The notes below the pieces were generated by a model, which had not been told where the DNA came from, did no database searches, and was given only the letters and a program-made list of their open reading frames with translations. A program made the position numbers and the translations under genes. Shown here in pieces: positions 31,125-39,932 of a stretch of 64,000 nt of DNA. The stretch is from Pseudomonas alkylphenolica (GTDB lineage Bacteria > Pseudomonadota > Gammaproteobacteria > Pseudomonadales > Pseudomonadaceae). The stretch spans positions 842,501-906,500 of the forward strand of contig NZ_CP009048.1 in assembly GCF_000746525.1 (NCBI RefSeq), written 5' to 3'. Within the stretch, counting starts at the first letter, position 1. The number at the start of each line of letters is the position of its first letter.

Positions 31125-31990
31125 ATTCCAGAAAGGTTCAGGTAAGAAGTGGTTATTTGACCACCCCAGAGCAGTGCGATCCAGCCCGCAATGGCCAGAT
31201 AGGGACCAAAGGGGATCGGCGTGCTGGTCTGTTGGCCTTTGGCACGCAGCATGATCAGCCCGATCACCGCGCCAAGCACCGACGACAGCAGCAGGGTCAG
31301 CGGCAGGATCTGCCAGCCACCCCAGGCACCGATCAGCGCCAGTAGCTTGAAATCGCCGTAACCCATGCCTTCTTTACCGGTGATGATCTTGAACAGCCAG
31401 AACACCGACCACAGGCTCAAATAACCTGCGACGGCGCCCCACAGAGCATCTGACAAGGGCACGAACAACTCGAAAGCGTTGACGATCAGCCCCAGCCACA
31501 ACAGTGGCAGCACCAACGCATCGGGCAGCAGCCGGTGCTCGATGTCGATCAGGCTCATGGCCAGCAGTCCCCAACTGAACAGCATCAGGGCCAGTGCAGC
31601 GGTAGTTGCCCCCAGATACCAGGCGACAAACACCGTCAATGCCGCGCAGCCCAACTCCACCAGCGGATAACGGGCACTGATGGCGCTGCGGCAACTGCTG
31701 CAGCGTCCGCGCAGCAGCAGGTAGCTCAGAACCGGAATGTTTTCCCAGGCGCGAATGCGGTGCCCGCAGTGCGGACACTGTGACGCGGGCAGGAACAGAT
31801 CGTAACGCTCGGGCTCAGGCTCGCTAGGCAGCTCCAGGACCTCCCGCGCTTCAGCCTGCCACTGGCGTTGCAGCATGATCGGCAGGCGGTGCACCAACAC
31901 ATTGAGAAAACTGCCGACGACCAGCCCCAGGAGCAGGGCAAAGCTCAGGTAAAGCAGCGGCTGGCTGGCCAGCGTATCCATCAGGTCCAT
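31121..31990 (-). CDS. pilD: Type IV prepilin peptidase / N-methyltransferase
   Basis: A 289-residue inner-membrane aspartyl protease. The N-terminal methylase domain has a double CxxC zinc site ([15 protein letters not shown], then CSSCRSAI). Eight membrane segments are predicted, with catalytic aspartates in DIEHRLLPD and the GxGD motif MGYGDFKLL. It processes PilA and the minor pilins of this window, and probably type II secretion pseudopilins elsewhere. That second role would explain why it is kept intact despite gaps in the pilus genes. Confidence 0.95.
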   Translation of the reverse strand: MDLMDTLASQPLLYLSFALLLGLVVGSFLNVLVHRLPIMLQRQWQAEAREVLELPSEPEPERYDLFLPASQCPHCGHRIRAWENIPVLSYLLLRGRCSSCRSAISARYPLVELGCAALTVFVAWYLGATTAALALMLFSWGLLAMSLIDIEHRLLPDALVLPLLWLGLIVNAFELFVPLSDALWGAVAGYLSLWSVFWLFKIITGKEGMGYGDFKLLALIGAWGGWQILPLTLLLSSVLGAVIGLIMLRAKGQQTSTPIPFGPYLAIAGWIALLWGGQITTSYLNLSGM

Positions 31991-31992
31991 GT

Positions 31993-33201
31993 TCAGATCA
32001 CACTACCGAGCTGAAAGATTGGCAGGTACATGGCGATCACCAGGCTGCCCACCAGCAGCCCGAGAATCAGCACGATCAGAGGTTCGAGCAAGCTGGCCAG
32101 ATTATCGAGCAAGCGCTCGATGGCGCTTTCGTAATGGCTGGCGACTCTGGCGAGCATATCGTCCAGCGTACCGCCTGTCTCGCCGATGGCGCACATCTGT
32201 TGCATCAAGCGCGGAAACAAAGCGCTGCTGGCCATCGCCTGGCTCAACGCCTGGCCGCTGGCGAGGTCCTTGCGCAGGCGCAGCACCGCTTGTTCATACA
32301 GCGGATTACCGCACGCACCGGCCACCGGACCCAGCGCTTCCACCAGCGGCACACCTGCAGCGAACGAAGTGGACAGCGTGCGGGCGAAACGGGCGAGGGC
32401 GGCGTTGCTCAACAAGTCGCCAACCACCGGCAGCTTCAGCGCCAGGCCCAGACACCACAAACGAAACGCGGGCTGGCGCCGGTAAGCCCGACACAGGCCC
32501 CAGACACTGCCGATCGTGAACAGCAGCAACCAGCCAAAGTACTGCCCCAACCAATCGGACAAGCCAATCACCCATTGGGTAAAAGCAGGTAGCTGCGCGC
32601 CGAAGCCGTTGAACATTGTCTGAAACTGCGGCACCACCTCAAGCAGCAACAGGCTGGAAACACCGAGCCCGGTCAGCAGCACGATCAGTGGATAGGTCAT
32701 GGCCTTTTTCAACCGCGAGCGCAGCGCCTGGCGATGCTCCTGCAGACTGGCGACCTGCTCAAGCACGCTTTCCAGGCTGCCGGACTGTTCCCCGGCAGCA
32801 ATCAGATTGCAGTACAGCGCATCGAAATACCGCGGATGCCGACGCAACGCATCCGCCAGATTGCAGCCTGCGCCGATATCGGTTTTCAGCGTACCCAGCA
32901 GGCGGATCAGCACCGGGTTGCTGCTGCTTTGGGCAATCACCTCAAGCGCTTGCAACAGCGCGACACCGGAACAGATCAAACTGGCCAGCTGGCGGCTGAA
33001 CTGGCTTAACTCGCGGCTACCCAGCGAGCCTTGCCTATGCCACAACCGGGCCTGTACCCGTTCGACACTGAGCGGGCGAATACCGCGCTTACGCAACTCG
33101 GCACGCAGCAGGGCAGGGCTGCGCCCACTGCTCTGGCCACTGACCAGCGCCCCTTGTGCCGTAGTGCCTTGCCAGCTGTAGCTATAGGTTTTTTCGGTCA
33201 T
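31993..33201 (-). CDS. pilC: Type IV pilus inner-membrane platform protein PilC
   Basis: A 402-residue GspF/PilC protein with two repeated domains: the first ELSQFSRQLASLICSGVALLQALE (about residue 67) and the second NAALARFARTLSTSFAAGVPLVEAL (about 265). Three membrane segments include the C-terminal LEPLIVLILGLLVGSLVIAMY. It is the platform on which pilus motors act. The ATG at 33201 with an upstream AAGGA is preferred over 33231. It is adjacent to divergent pilA with no pilB between them. Confidence 0.94.
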   Translation of the reverse strand: MTEKTYSYSWQGTTAQGALVSGQSSGRSPALLRAELRKRGIRPLSVERVQARLWHRQGSLGSRELSQFSRQLASLICSGVALLQALEVIAQSSSNPVLIRLLGTLKTDIGAGCNLADALRRHPRYFDALYCNLIAAGEQSGSLESVLEQVASLQEHRQALRSRLKKAMTYPLIVLLTGLGVSSLLLLEVVPQFQTMFNGFGAQLPAFTQWVIGLSDWLGQYFGWLLLFTIGSVWGLCRAYRRQPAFRLWCLGLALKLPVVGDLLSNAALARFARTLSTSFAAGVPLVEALGPVAGACGNPLYEQAVLRLRKDLASGQALSQAMASSALFPRLMQQMCAIGETGGTLDDMLARVASHYESAIERLLDNLASLLEPLIVLILGLLVGSLVIAMYLPIFQLGSVI

Positions 33202-33421
33202 CGCGACATCCTTGTGGCGTGGCCCGCACAAACCCGGAAACAGCTTCAGGGCCCGTGCAGCGGGCAGGAGTGCCCGCTGCTCACTAGAGTAGTCGAGCCG
33301 GCATCAGCGAATGACCGGCGCAGGGTGACAAAAGGTGTCCATTCGGGCCTACTGGCGCGCCTGTTGGTGGCCCGTTGCTGAGCGCTGCTGACCAGAACCG
33401 ATTTTGCGAGGGAGAACGTCC

Positions 33422-33850
33422 ATGAAAGGACAACGCGGCATTACCTTGATCGAACTGATGATCGTCGTAGCGATCATCGGCATCCTGGCGACCATCGCCT
33501 TGCCCATGTACACCAACCACCAGGTGCGGACCAAGGCGACTGCTGCCCTGGTTGAAATTTCCGTTCTGAAAACACCGTTTGATCTGCGCATGAACGAGGG
33601 TAAAGATGTCACCGACGTCACTGCTCTGGGTGGCCAGGCTACCACCAGCAACTGCACCATCACCGCTACCGGTACAGCTGCCACCGGCGCGGGCAGTATC
33701 GTCTGCACCCTGGTCGATGCTCCGGCCACCGCTCTGGGCAAAACCCTCAGCCTGACCCGTTCGGCCAGCGGCTGGGCGTGTGCCAGTACCCTTGAAGAAG
33801 ACCTTGCCCCAGCTGGTTGCAAGCCCGCTGAAAGTGCCCCGGCGAAGTGA
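33422..33850 (+). CDS. pilA: Major type IV pilin PilA
   Basis: A 142-residue prepilin with leader MKGQRG and the canonical helix [20 protein letters not shown]. It has Glu5 and two cysteine pairs, including C-terminal [14 protein letters not shown], which forms the D-loop disulfide. The globular part is rich in Thr and Ala. It is divergent from pilC and has a gggagaacg ribosome-binding site. tRNA-Thr and the island follow directly. Confidence 0.92.
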   Translation: MKGQRGITLIELMIVVAIIGILATIALPMYTNHQVRTKATAALVEISVLKTPFDLRMNEGKDVTDVTALGGQATTSNCTITATGTAATGAGSIVCTLVDAPATALGKTLSLTRSASGWACASTLEEDLAPAGCKPAESAPAK

Positions 33851-33913
33851 GCATTAGCTGTTATTAAACAGTGATTTGCGTAAGCGATCCGGCAGTGGTA
33901 GCGTTGGTGCCAC

Positions 33914-33989
33914 GCCGGTGTAGCTCAGTCGGTAGAGCAGCGCACTCGTAACGCGAAGGTCGCAGGTTCGATTCCTGTCTCCGGCACCA
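33914..33989 (+). tRNA. tRNA-Thr (anticodon CGT), CCA encoded
   Basis: A 76-base cloverleaf. The acceptor gccggtg pairs with the 3' side through ccggca, the anticodon loop is ctcgtaa and the T arm contains gttcgattc; the 3' ACCA is encoded. Accessory DNA begins within about 80 bases downstream, making the 3' end of this tRNA a likely insertion site for the island. Confidence 0.96.
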
Positions 33990-34085
33990 GTAATTCCAAG
34001 GTTCCCAGCGCTTTATGCCTTCCCGGGAATTTGCTCCTGACAGCAGCGTGACCGCAAAAATGCCGCTTTCGTGGCGGTAGGATTG

Positions 34086-34917
34086 GTGCGATTGAGCATT
34101 CTCTACCATTACACCAGTCAGCATGGACTGCTCGGGATTCTTGAAAGCCAGTCTGTTTGGGCAACCAATACCCACTTCCTCAATGATCCTACTGAGTTCG
34201 TACACGCATTCTCATTTGCGGCATCGTTAGCCAACTATTTTTTTGACAGCGACTACTGGGAGTCTTTCGGCTCTGCCCTGCATCGCCATCTTAAGAGCAT
34301 CCGGGGAGATGACCTTTATGTGTCTTCTTTCAGCGAGAAGCCGGATCTGCTCAGTTAGTGGCTGGGTTACTCCCCAGGGGGGAGTGGGTACTGCATCGGG
34401 ATTGACCGATCAGCAATGGCGAATTACTGCGAAGAGCACGAACTCCAGCTCGAGCCCTGCCTGTACGGCCATGATGAACAGCAGCTGAAGGTTACCGAGA
34501 TCATCACATCTTGTATGGCCCTGTTCCCAACCATTCCCCTGACTGTCGAGCAGTTTCATGCACTCGATACCAAGTCGAAAGCCGAATGCATGGTGGAGTT
34601 CAATCAGCGACTAAATGGCGAACTGAAGATCAAAGCTGATCTGGCGCTCGACGTCATTGGAGAGTCGCTTTTGGAGAACGCTCCGCTGTTCAAGCATGAG
34701 GGGGTTCATGAGGAGACCGGATGGCGGGTCGTCACCAACCATCCTGTCGAAAAGTTACGCTTCCGGCCCGGGCCTTCCTACATCATTCCCTACGTGTGCC
34801 TTGACCTGTTGAAGGAAAAACCCGATGCGTTGACGCGAGTGATTGTAGGGCCAAACCCAAATCAGCACCGCGCTACGAAAGCTGCGGAGTTCTTGGTCAG
34901 GCAATACAGCTATAGTC
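34086..34917 (+). pseudogene. DUF2971 protein, interrupted and truncated
   Basis: The frame reads a DUF2971 protein (LYHYTSQHGLLGILES, then VWATNTHFLNDPTEF, then DLYVSSFSEKPDLLS). It is broken by one in-frame TAG at 34356-34358, after which the same frame continues without shift (WLGYSPGGSGYCIGID, then IPYVCLDLL and VIVGPNPNQ). The 3' end runs straight into the recombinase remnant near 34915, losing perhaps 20 C-terminal residues. DUF2971 proteins are common on mobile elements and around defence loci; function unknown. The start is uncertain (GTG at 34086 or TTG at 34092). Confidence 0.8.
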
Positions 34918-35385
34918 CTGACCGGATGCCAAGGTCGGCGGCCAGCAGCTCTTTTACCCGCTTGTTCAGCTCCTCATCCACTGGCCGGCTTTGGTATTTT
35001 CCCGCCGCCTTGGCCTTCTGGATGCCATGGGTCTGGCGATCGCGGCGCTGCTTGTAATCCTTCCGGGCGATTGCCGCCATCATCTCAACCAGCATCGAAT
35101 TGATTGCGACCAGCATCCGCCCGGTGAATTCGTCTCCATTCGTATCTCGCATTCCTTGATGGCTGGTGGGCAGATCGAGGGCGACGATGCGCAGGCCTTT
35201 TGCGTCGATTGCGGCCTTGAGCTTAGCTCAGTCCTCAGCAGGTAGGCAGGAAAGCCGGTCAATGGACTCCACCAGCAGGACGTCGTCCTTGCGGCCATCG
35301 TTCAGCAGGCGAAGCCGCTCCGGCCGGTCAGTGGCGGCACCACTGGCGTTCTCCAGGTATTCACCAGCGATGACTACTTAAACTC
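34910..35385 (-). pseudogene. Serine recombinase (resolvase) remnant
   Basis: The minus-strand frame reads the middle of a resolvase/invertase catalytic domain: VIAGEYLENASGAATDRPER, then DVLLVESIDRLSCLPAED, an in-frame TGA where tryptophan is expected, then AKLKAAIDAKGLRIVALDLP and the long helix MLVEMMAAIARKDYKQRR. The N-terminal part with the catalytic serine is missing and the C-terminal DNA-binding domain is cut off at the DUF2971 junction. It is therefore inactive. It suggests that a recombinase once mobilised this segment. Confidence 0.82.
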
Positions 35386-35471
35386 GGATCTCCATGGGGG
35401 CGACGGATGCACAACAGCGTATTAAGTTCGTGTGCCACCGTCGGTGCAGATATATCTATTGCAGTAATCAG

Positions 35472-36446
35472 ATGACATATCTTAAACTTCATAAGTTCTG
35501 GATTCTGCCTCGAACAAAGTTGGGTTGGTTAAGTTTTGGATGCGCGGATCGCCTGCGCGATAATAAGTACGAATTTTTACTAGGAGTAATCTTGAGTATT
35601 TTTGATAGCCAGATTAAAACATCAATCACTATTATTACGATTGGACTGATCGTGATTTTCGGAATTACAGCATGTTGGGATGCAATAAGCTCAAATGTGC
35701 TTCCTGATACCACTCTAGGATTATACTCAAGAGGCTTTTGGGAGAACTACCTTGTTGAGTTGCACGGGATGGTATTGGAGTTGGCTGTCGTTGGTGGGCT
35801 GATTCTGTGGCTGGATTCTAGGAGAACTGGCCGCTCGGAAATAAAGCGCCAGCTAGAAGACTTGAGTGATTATGCTCTTTTAGATGCTCCAGAAATAAAT
35901 CTTAAAAAAATTGGCATTTTGAAAAGACTTAATGATGCTCGTGTTACCAATTTTAATGTCGCTAATCTGTCTGTATTTGGAATGTTGTTAAATAACTTCG
36001 AGGCGAGAAACGGTAAGCTCATAGGCTTGAAGGTTGAGCAGGGAGTGTTAAAGAATGTTCTCTTTGACGGAGTCATGATGCGATCGTCAAATTTTGAAGG
36101 CTGCGAAATAAAAAACTCTAGATTTGTCGGATCTAATTTGCTTAAGTCGAAGTTTAAAGGTGCAGTGTGCAGAGGGGCGTCCTTTGAGAGAACTATTCTT
36201 GAGCGCTGCGATTTTACTGACTGCGACCTTCAAAGTGCTAATTTTAAGGGCGCTGATATGAGGGGGGTTAAGTTTGACGGGGCGAACTTGAAGCAGTGTA
36301 GTCTGATGGGGGCAAAAAATTTAGATTTGAATGCTCTAGCCAAGGCATCATGTCTTGACTATGTTGCCATATCCGACGCAGAGCTTAAAATACTCATCGG
36401 CCTTCGGAATGACATGAAATACCAAAAAAGTAAGGGCCGGCCATGA
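35472..36446 (+). CDS. Membrane-anchored pentapeptide-repeat protein
   Basis: A protein of about 324 residues. Two N-terminal transmembrane segments (IITIGLIVIFGITACW and LELAVVGGLILWL) are followed by a short charged linker. Pentapeptide-like repeats run from about residue 205 to 290: SNFEG, SRFVG, SKFKG, ASFER, CDFTD, ANFKG, VKFDG and similar. Such domains form a right-handed beta-helix; the role of this one is unknown. Base composition is clearly lower in GC than the flanks. The start is uncertain: the ATG at 35472 opens MTYLKLHKFW but has no good ribosome-binding site, and the frame is open from 35394. Confidence 0.72.
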   Translation: MTYLKLHKFWILPRTKLGWLSFGCADRLRDNKYEFLLGVILSIFDSQIKTSITIITIGLIVIFGITACWDAISSNVLPDTTLGLYSRGFWENYLVELHGMVLELAVVGGLILWLDSRRTGRSEIKRQLEDLSDYALLDAPEINLKKIGILKRLNDARVTNFNVANLSVFGMLLNNFEARNGKLIGLKVEQGVLKNVLFDGVMMRSSNFEGCEIKNSRFVGSNLLKSKFKGAVCRGASFERTILERCDFTDCDLQSANFKGADMRGVKFDGANLKQCSLMGAKNLDLNALAKASCLDYVAISDAELKILIGLRNDMKYQKSKGRP

Positions 36447-36496
36447 GGGAATCGAACCCTCTCACCACTTTTTGAGTGGCTGACCCGCATCCGGCC
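36435..36496 (-). other. tRNA-like remnant
   Basis: On the minus strand the segment has a perfect T-arm (gaggg, loop ttcgatt, ccctc), a hairpin in the anticodon-arm position (ccact caaaa agtgg), and flanking ggccgg/ccggcc that can pair as an acceptor. The D arm and a proper anticodon loop (no T33) are missing, so I take it as a decayed or partial tRNA, or an attachment-site relic. It overlaps the stop codon of the pentapeptide gene. Confidence 0.4.
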
Positions 36497-37286
36497 TATC
36501 GTGGGCGGCAAGTTAACAATTTTCTTGGTAATTGTCAAGAGTCGATCAGAGATTTACGGGTAGCTGCTCTCGCTATATGTAGGGTACCCATGAAAGGCGG
36601 TGAAAAACTTGAGGATGATTATCGAGGCATCCATCCTCATCTCTGATTTATTCAGCCGCAATAATCAGCCTGGTTAATGGCCTACTCGACATGGCCTGCA
36701 TGCCGAGCAGGTGATTGATAGATTAAAGTGCGTCAGACTCCCTCAATCACCAGTTCGGTTTGTACTGGGCAACTAATCCCTGACTCTGCGTTAAGTTTTT
36801 CCTCAGCCAAGGCGGGTGGTAGCCGCGCGGCTTTCTCGGCGCCAATCAAGGCTGTAAGCGACTGCTAACGATCCATTGCAGCGGTCATCACCGGCAGAAA
36901 TCGGCCAAATGCAGACGCTCATAGAGGGAAGATATTAGCCTATGGCGGGCTGTCGACACTGATAATAAGCGGTCAGAGTTGTCATCGACGACTCGAAGAG
37001 TCCGGCTGTAGGAGCTTACGAAGGGTGACCGTTCCGGGAATAACATTAGAGCGGTTGACCTCAGAATTGAGCAGAAGATACCGCGGCTAGTCACGAATAG
37101 ACGGAATATAGCCTTAACACCTTCCGCAATCGTTTCGATAACTCACCGGTGAGAGACTAAAGTACAACCGAGTCAGCACTTTGAGCAGTAAAAATTTGTG
37201 AGTATATGAAGGCAGTTGGGTATTGGTTTAGGAAATTTTTGAACACAACTCATTAAAATTTCTGGGGCTTTATTAATATGTGGTCT
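36497..37286. other. Gene-free stretch
   Basis: About 790 bases without a supportable gene. A 68-codon frame on the minus strand (36888-37094) has no ribosome-binding site and no recognisable motif. GC content falls from the left to the right end. I see no terminator or repeat of note. Confidence 0.6.
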
Positions 37287-37871
37287 TCACTGCTGTCGGT
37301 AGGAATGAATGGTGAATAGCTTTCCTTTAGGGTCTTTTGTTTCGAGCGTGATTTCATTTTTCTCGATGGATATAATACGTGCTTCGCCGGAAGAGCCAGA
37401 TGCATAGACATCGCTCAGGTTGGGGATCGAAGTTCCCAGTAGCTTCGTAACGAGCAGTACTGGGATTTCTTGTCCGTCAAGAATGTAAGATTTGGGGAAG
37501 GTTTTTATGTTGTCCAAAGTAAACGAGAGAGTCTCGGAATCCGCAGTCCAGCTACCAGCACCATTTGCGTTGTACTCAAACTGATAAGTCTTTGTCTCTA
37601 CAGTACCAGAATCTATTATTGTGCCGGCAACATTATATTTTCCGCTCTGAAAATACTCAGTCATCCCTTTGAAGGTAAAAGTACCCCCGGTGATTGGGTA
37701 GGAGTAGCTGCTTTCCCATCGACCGAAGAAGCCTGAGTTGTGAGATGGAGAGGTATTTATTTCTAGAATTAACGCGTAAACAGTTGCGATGCTCGCAAGG
37801 AAGGCGAGCAGACTGCCAGCGATTAGCCATGTTTTCGAGATTTTTCTTCGTGCGACAGTAAGGGTACTCAT
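37287..37871 (-). CDS. Membrane-anchored beta-rich protein, possible fourth component of the ABC-3C locus
   Basis: A 194-residue protein. After a short cytoplasmic start there is one transmembrane helix (residues about 14-36), then a globular domain rich in beta strands: GFFGRWESSYSY, GTFTFKGMTEYFQSGKYNV, FEYNANGAGSWTADSETL and ITLETKDPKGKLFTIHS. The G-x-W start and strand pattern resemble a lipocalin-like barrel, but I do not recognise the family. It begins 78 bases after the ATPase gene on the same strand and shares its low GC. It could be a membrane-acting partner or simply a neighbour. Confidence 0.65.
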   Translation of the reverse strand: MSTLTVARRKISKTWLIAGSLLAFLASIATVYALILEINTSPSHNSGFFGRWESSYSYPITGGTFTFKGMTEYFQSGKYNVAGTIIDSGTVETKTYQFEYNANGAGSWTADSETLSFTLDNIKTFPKSYILDGQEIPVLLVTKLLGTSIPNLSDVYASGSSGEARIISIEKNEITLETKDPKGKLFTIHSYRQQ

Positions 37872-37949
37872 GAATTGTACTTTATCACCTTTCGATATGT
37901 AGGGAGGTGGTACACAAAATCACCTCCGGTTTGTCCATGCCTTAATTGT

Positions 37950-39932
37950 TTATTTTTGTTCGATATCGTCGATCAGCCCTACGTCCAACCCATTTTCTCC
38001 AGTAGAACTGTAGTGAGCAACGATGTAAGCTTTGTACCGATTAACAAATGTATCAGGCACGTCGTTGTCTACCAAAATTATCTGGCATGGGACGTCTTTC
38101 TCTTCGGCTTTATTAGCTACGCCAAGTAGGTATTCGTAAATATTTTGGTATTTCAGTGGGTCGGAAATACCTTCGCGGTTATCTTCCTGCACGTTTGTCT
38201 GATCTTGATATTTTTCTTTCGTGGTTTTGCCCAGGTATTTACCTACTGTGTCAATCATCAGTAGTCTAGGGTGGTTTATTTCACAGTCAATCGCATACTC
38301 TAGAAGAGAAATCATAAATCCGACGGAGGATATCGTTCTAAGCCCACCCGAAGTTATGTTCAGGTAATCACGGTTTCGGATAACCGGCGCAAAACTTTTA
38401 GGGCTGATGCTAATCCCTTCCTGTCTCTTAATATTTACTTTCTTGAGGTATTTGCTAAGGTAGTCTCCGAGCGTCTCCAAAACCTCGGAAATACTGGGGG
38501 CCGTCTCTCTGAGTTCAGCAAGTCGCTCGTTTAATTGCTTTATTGCTAAATTCAAATTTTCATACGTGTCATGGATTTTTTGCTGCTGATTTCTAACGCG
38601 TATGTTGTTAACTAGGTAGTCGCGAGCTTTTTTGTTGGATGCGATTTCCTTAACCAGAGTATCGCGCTGCGTGAGATACGGCGTAATCATTGCTTGGCTT
38701 TCGGTGTCTAACATTTCTCTCGCGCGAGACAGATCAGCATTGTATGCTGCCTGGTCTTTGGCTAACTCACGCGATTTTGACGATAGTTCATCAATCAGCG
38801 ACTGTATACTTTTCTTTTTTTTCTGAATGGAGCTCAGCTCATCTGACAGGGTGTCTCTGCTGACTGCTTGGAAGCTATCAGTCGCTTGCGTTGGCTCGAT
38901 AGGATTGTCGCAAACAGGGCAGGGGTTAGCATGCTCTGTAGTTTGTCCAATCCTAGTTTGTGCATGAATTATACTATTTATTTTTGAAATATCGTTTTCA
39001 TAATCATTTTTCAAGCGTGAGTACTTTTCTATTTGTGCTCTCGTCTTAATGATTTCTTGTGTTGCGTGTTTTTCGTTTAATGAAAGCTCGTTGAAAATCG
39101 CTTTAAGTTCCGTGTGGCTTTGAGAACTGGCGACCATAGAGTTGTTGATTTTTGTAAATTCGATTTCAAGTGCATGTATTGTTTTATCTATTTTTGTTAT
39201 CGAGTCATCTATGGATGTTTGGCTGTCGTAACCTGTTTCTCTTAAGAACTCAGAAACAGATGTGTATTTATTAAGAAGCTGTTTGCTTTCGCGAGAGCGC
39301 TCAGAAATTTGGGCTTCTAATTCTGCGATGCTTGAGTCCAAAACATTGAAAATATATTTGATAACTTCACGGTTGCTGGTTGATTTTATCCAGTTATTTA
39401 AATCTAAGAAGCTTTTGCTTCCGACATCGTCTTGGTTGATATATACATATTTGAATAAATTTCGAAAGCTTAGCCGCTTTACTTCAGAGTCTGCTTTGGA
39501 CGGTGAAACCTTAATTTTTACTTTCGGGAAGCCTAAGCTATCCAGTAAGAAGTCGGAAAAAAAACCATCTGGAGCATGTGTGTCAGTAAAGTTGGCTGAA
39601 TATTTTTTTGGAAAGAAATCTGCGCACTTTTCAAATACGCACGGATAGACTTCTATGTGTTCTTTGGGGTCGTAAATATCACGCTTTATGGTGAGAGGAA
39701 CACCATTTATTTCTAGCTCCAGAGCGGCGTACTCGATGGATGCGTTAACTTCATCTGAAAGTTCAATGCTGCTGGCGCCGAGTAGATAGTTTATAAACTC
39801 TAAAATGCTTGACTTGCCTGTATCTGAATCTCCATAAATAATGTTCACGCCTGGAAAGAATGGTATTGAGTAAACCTTTCGATAGCCAACTAGGTTTAAA
39901 CTACTAATGCTGATGTGAGATTTCAATTTCAA
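37950..39932 (-). CDS. Rad50-like ABC ATPase of an ABC-three-component system
   Basis: A 660-residue SMC/Rad50-type ATPase. Walker A is GDSDTGKS (residues 34-41). Long coiled-coil arms surround a central zinc-hook-like CPVC (338-341). The signature region is SGGLRT (528-533) and the Walker B LLMIDTV (557-563). The usual catalytic Glu after the Walker B Asp is replaced by Thr. Frame, order and partners fit the ATPase of ABC-3C systems. The frame opens with TTG at 39932, overlapping the previous stop (TTGA). A second TTG at 39926 is better spaced from aaaggg and may be the true start. GC content is far below that of the core genes. Confidence 0.85.
   Translation of the reverse strand: MKLKSHISISSLNLVGYRKVYSIPFFPGVNIIYGDSDTGKSSILEFINYLLGASSIELSDEVNASIEYAALELEINGVPLTIKRDIYDPKEHIEVYPCVFEKCADFFPKKYSANFTDTHAPDGFFSDFLLDSLGFPKVKIKVSPSKADSEVKRLSFRNLFKYVYINQDDVGSKSFLDLNNWIKSTSNREVIKYIFNVLDSSIAELEAQISERSRESKQLLNKYTSVSEFLRETGYDSQTSIDDSITKIDKTIHALEIEFTKINNSMVASSQSHTELKAIFNELSLNEKHATQEIIKTRAQIEKYSRLKNDYENDISKINSIIHAQTRIGQTTEHANPCPVCDNPIEPTQATDSFQAVSRDTLSDELSSIQKKKKSIQSLIDELSSKSRELAKDQAAYNADLSRAREMLDTESQAMITPYLTQRDTLVKEIASNKKARDYLVNNIRVRNQQQKIHDTYENLNLAIKQLNERLAELRETAPSISEVLETLGDYLSKYLKKVNIKRQEGISISPKSFAPVIRNRDYLNITSGGLRTISSVGFMISLLEYAIDCEINHPRLLMIDTVGKYLGKTTKEKYQDQTNVQEDNREGISDPLKYQNIYEYLLGVANKAEEKDVPCQIILVDNDVPDTFVNRYKAYIVAHYSSTGENGLDVGLIDDIEQK

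Noticed and set aside
29673..31145. A 490-codon plus-strand frame across the ECF-like gene, yacG and coaE
   Set aside because: It spans three well-supported genes in other frames or on the other strand and shows no family similarity.
36888..37094. A 68-codon minus-strand frame in the island
   Set aside because: No ribosome-binding site, no domain and unusual composition; could be a fragment of decayed coding DNA but not supportable as a gene.
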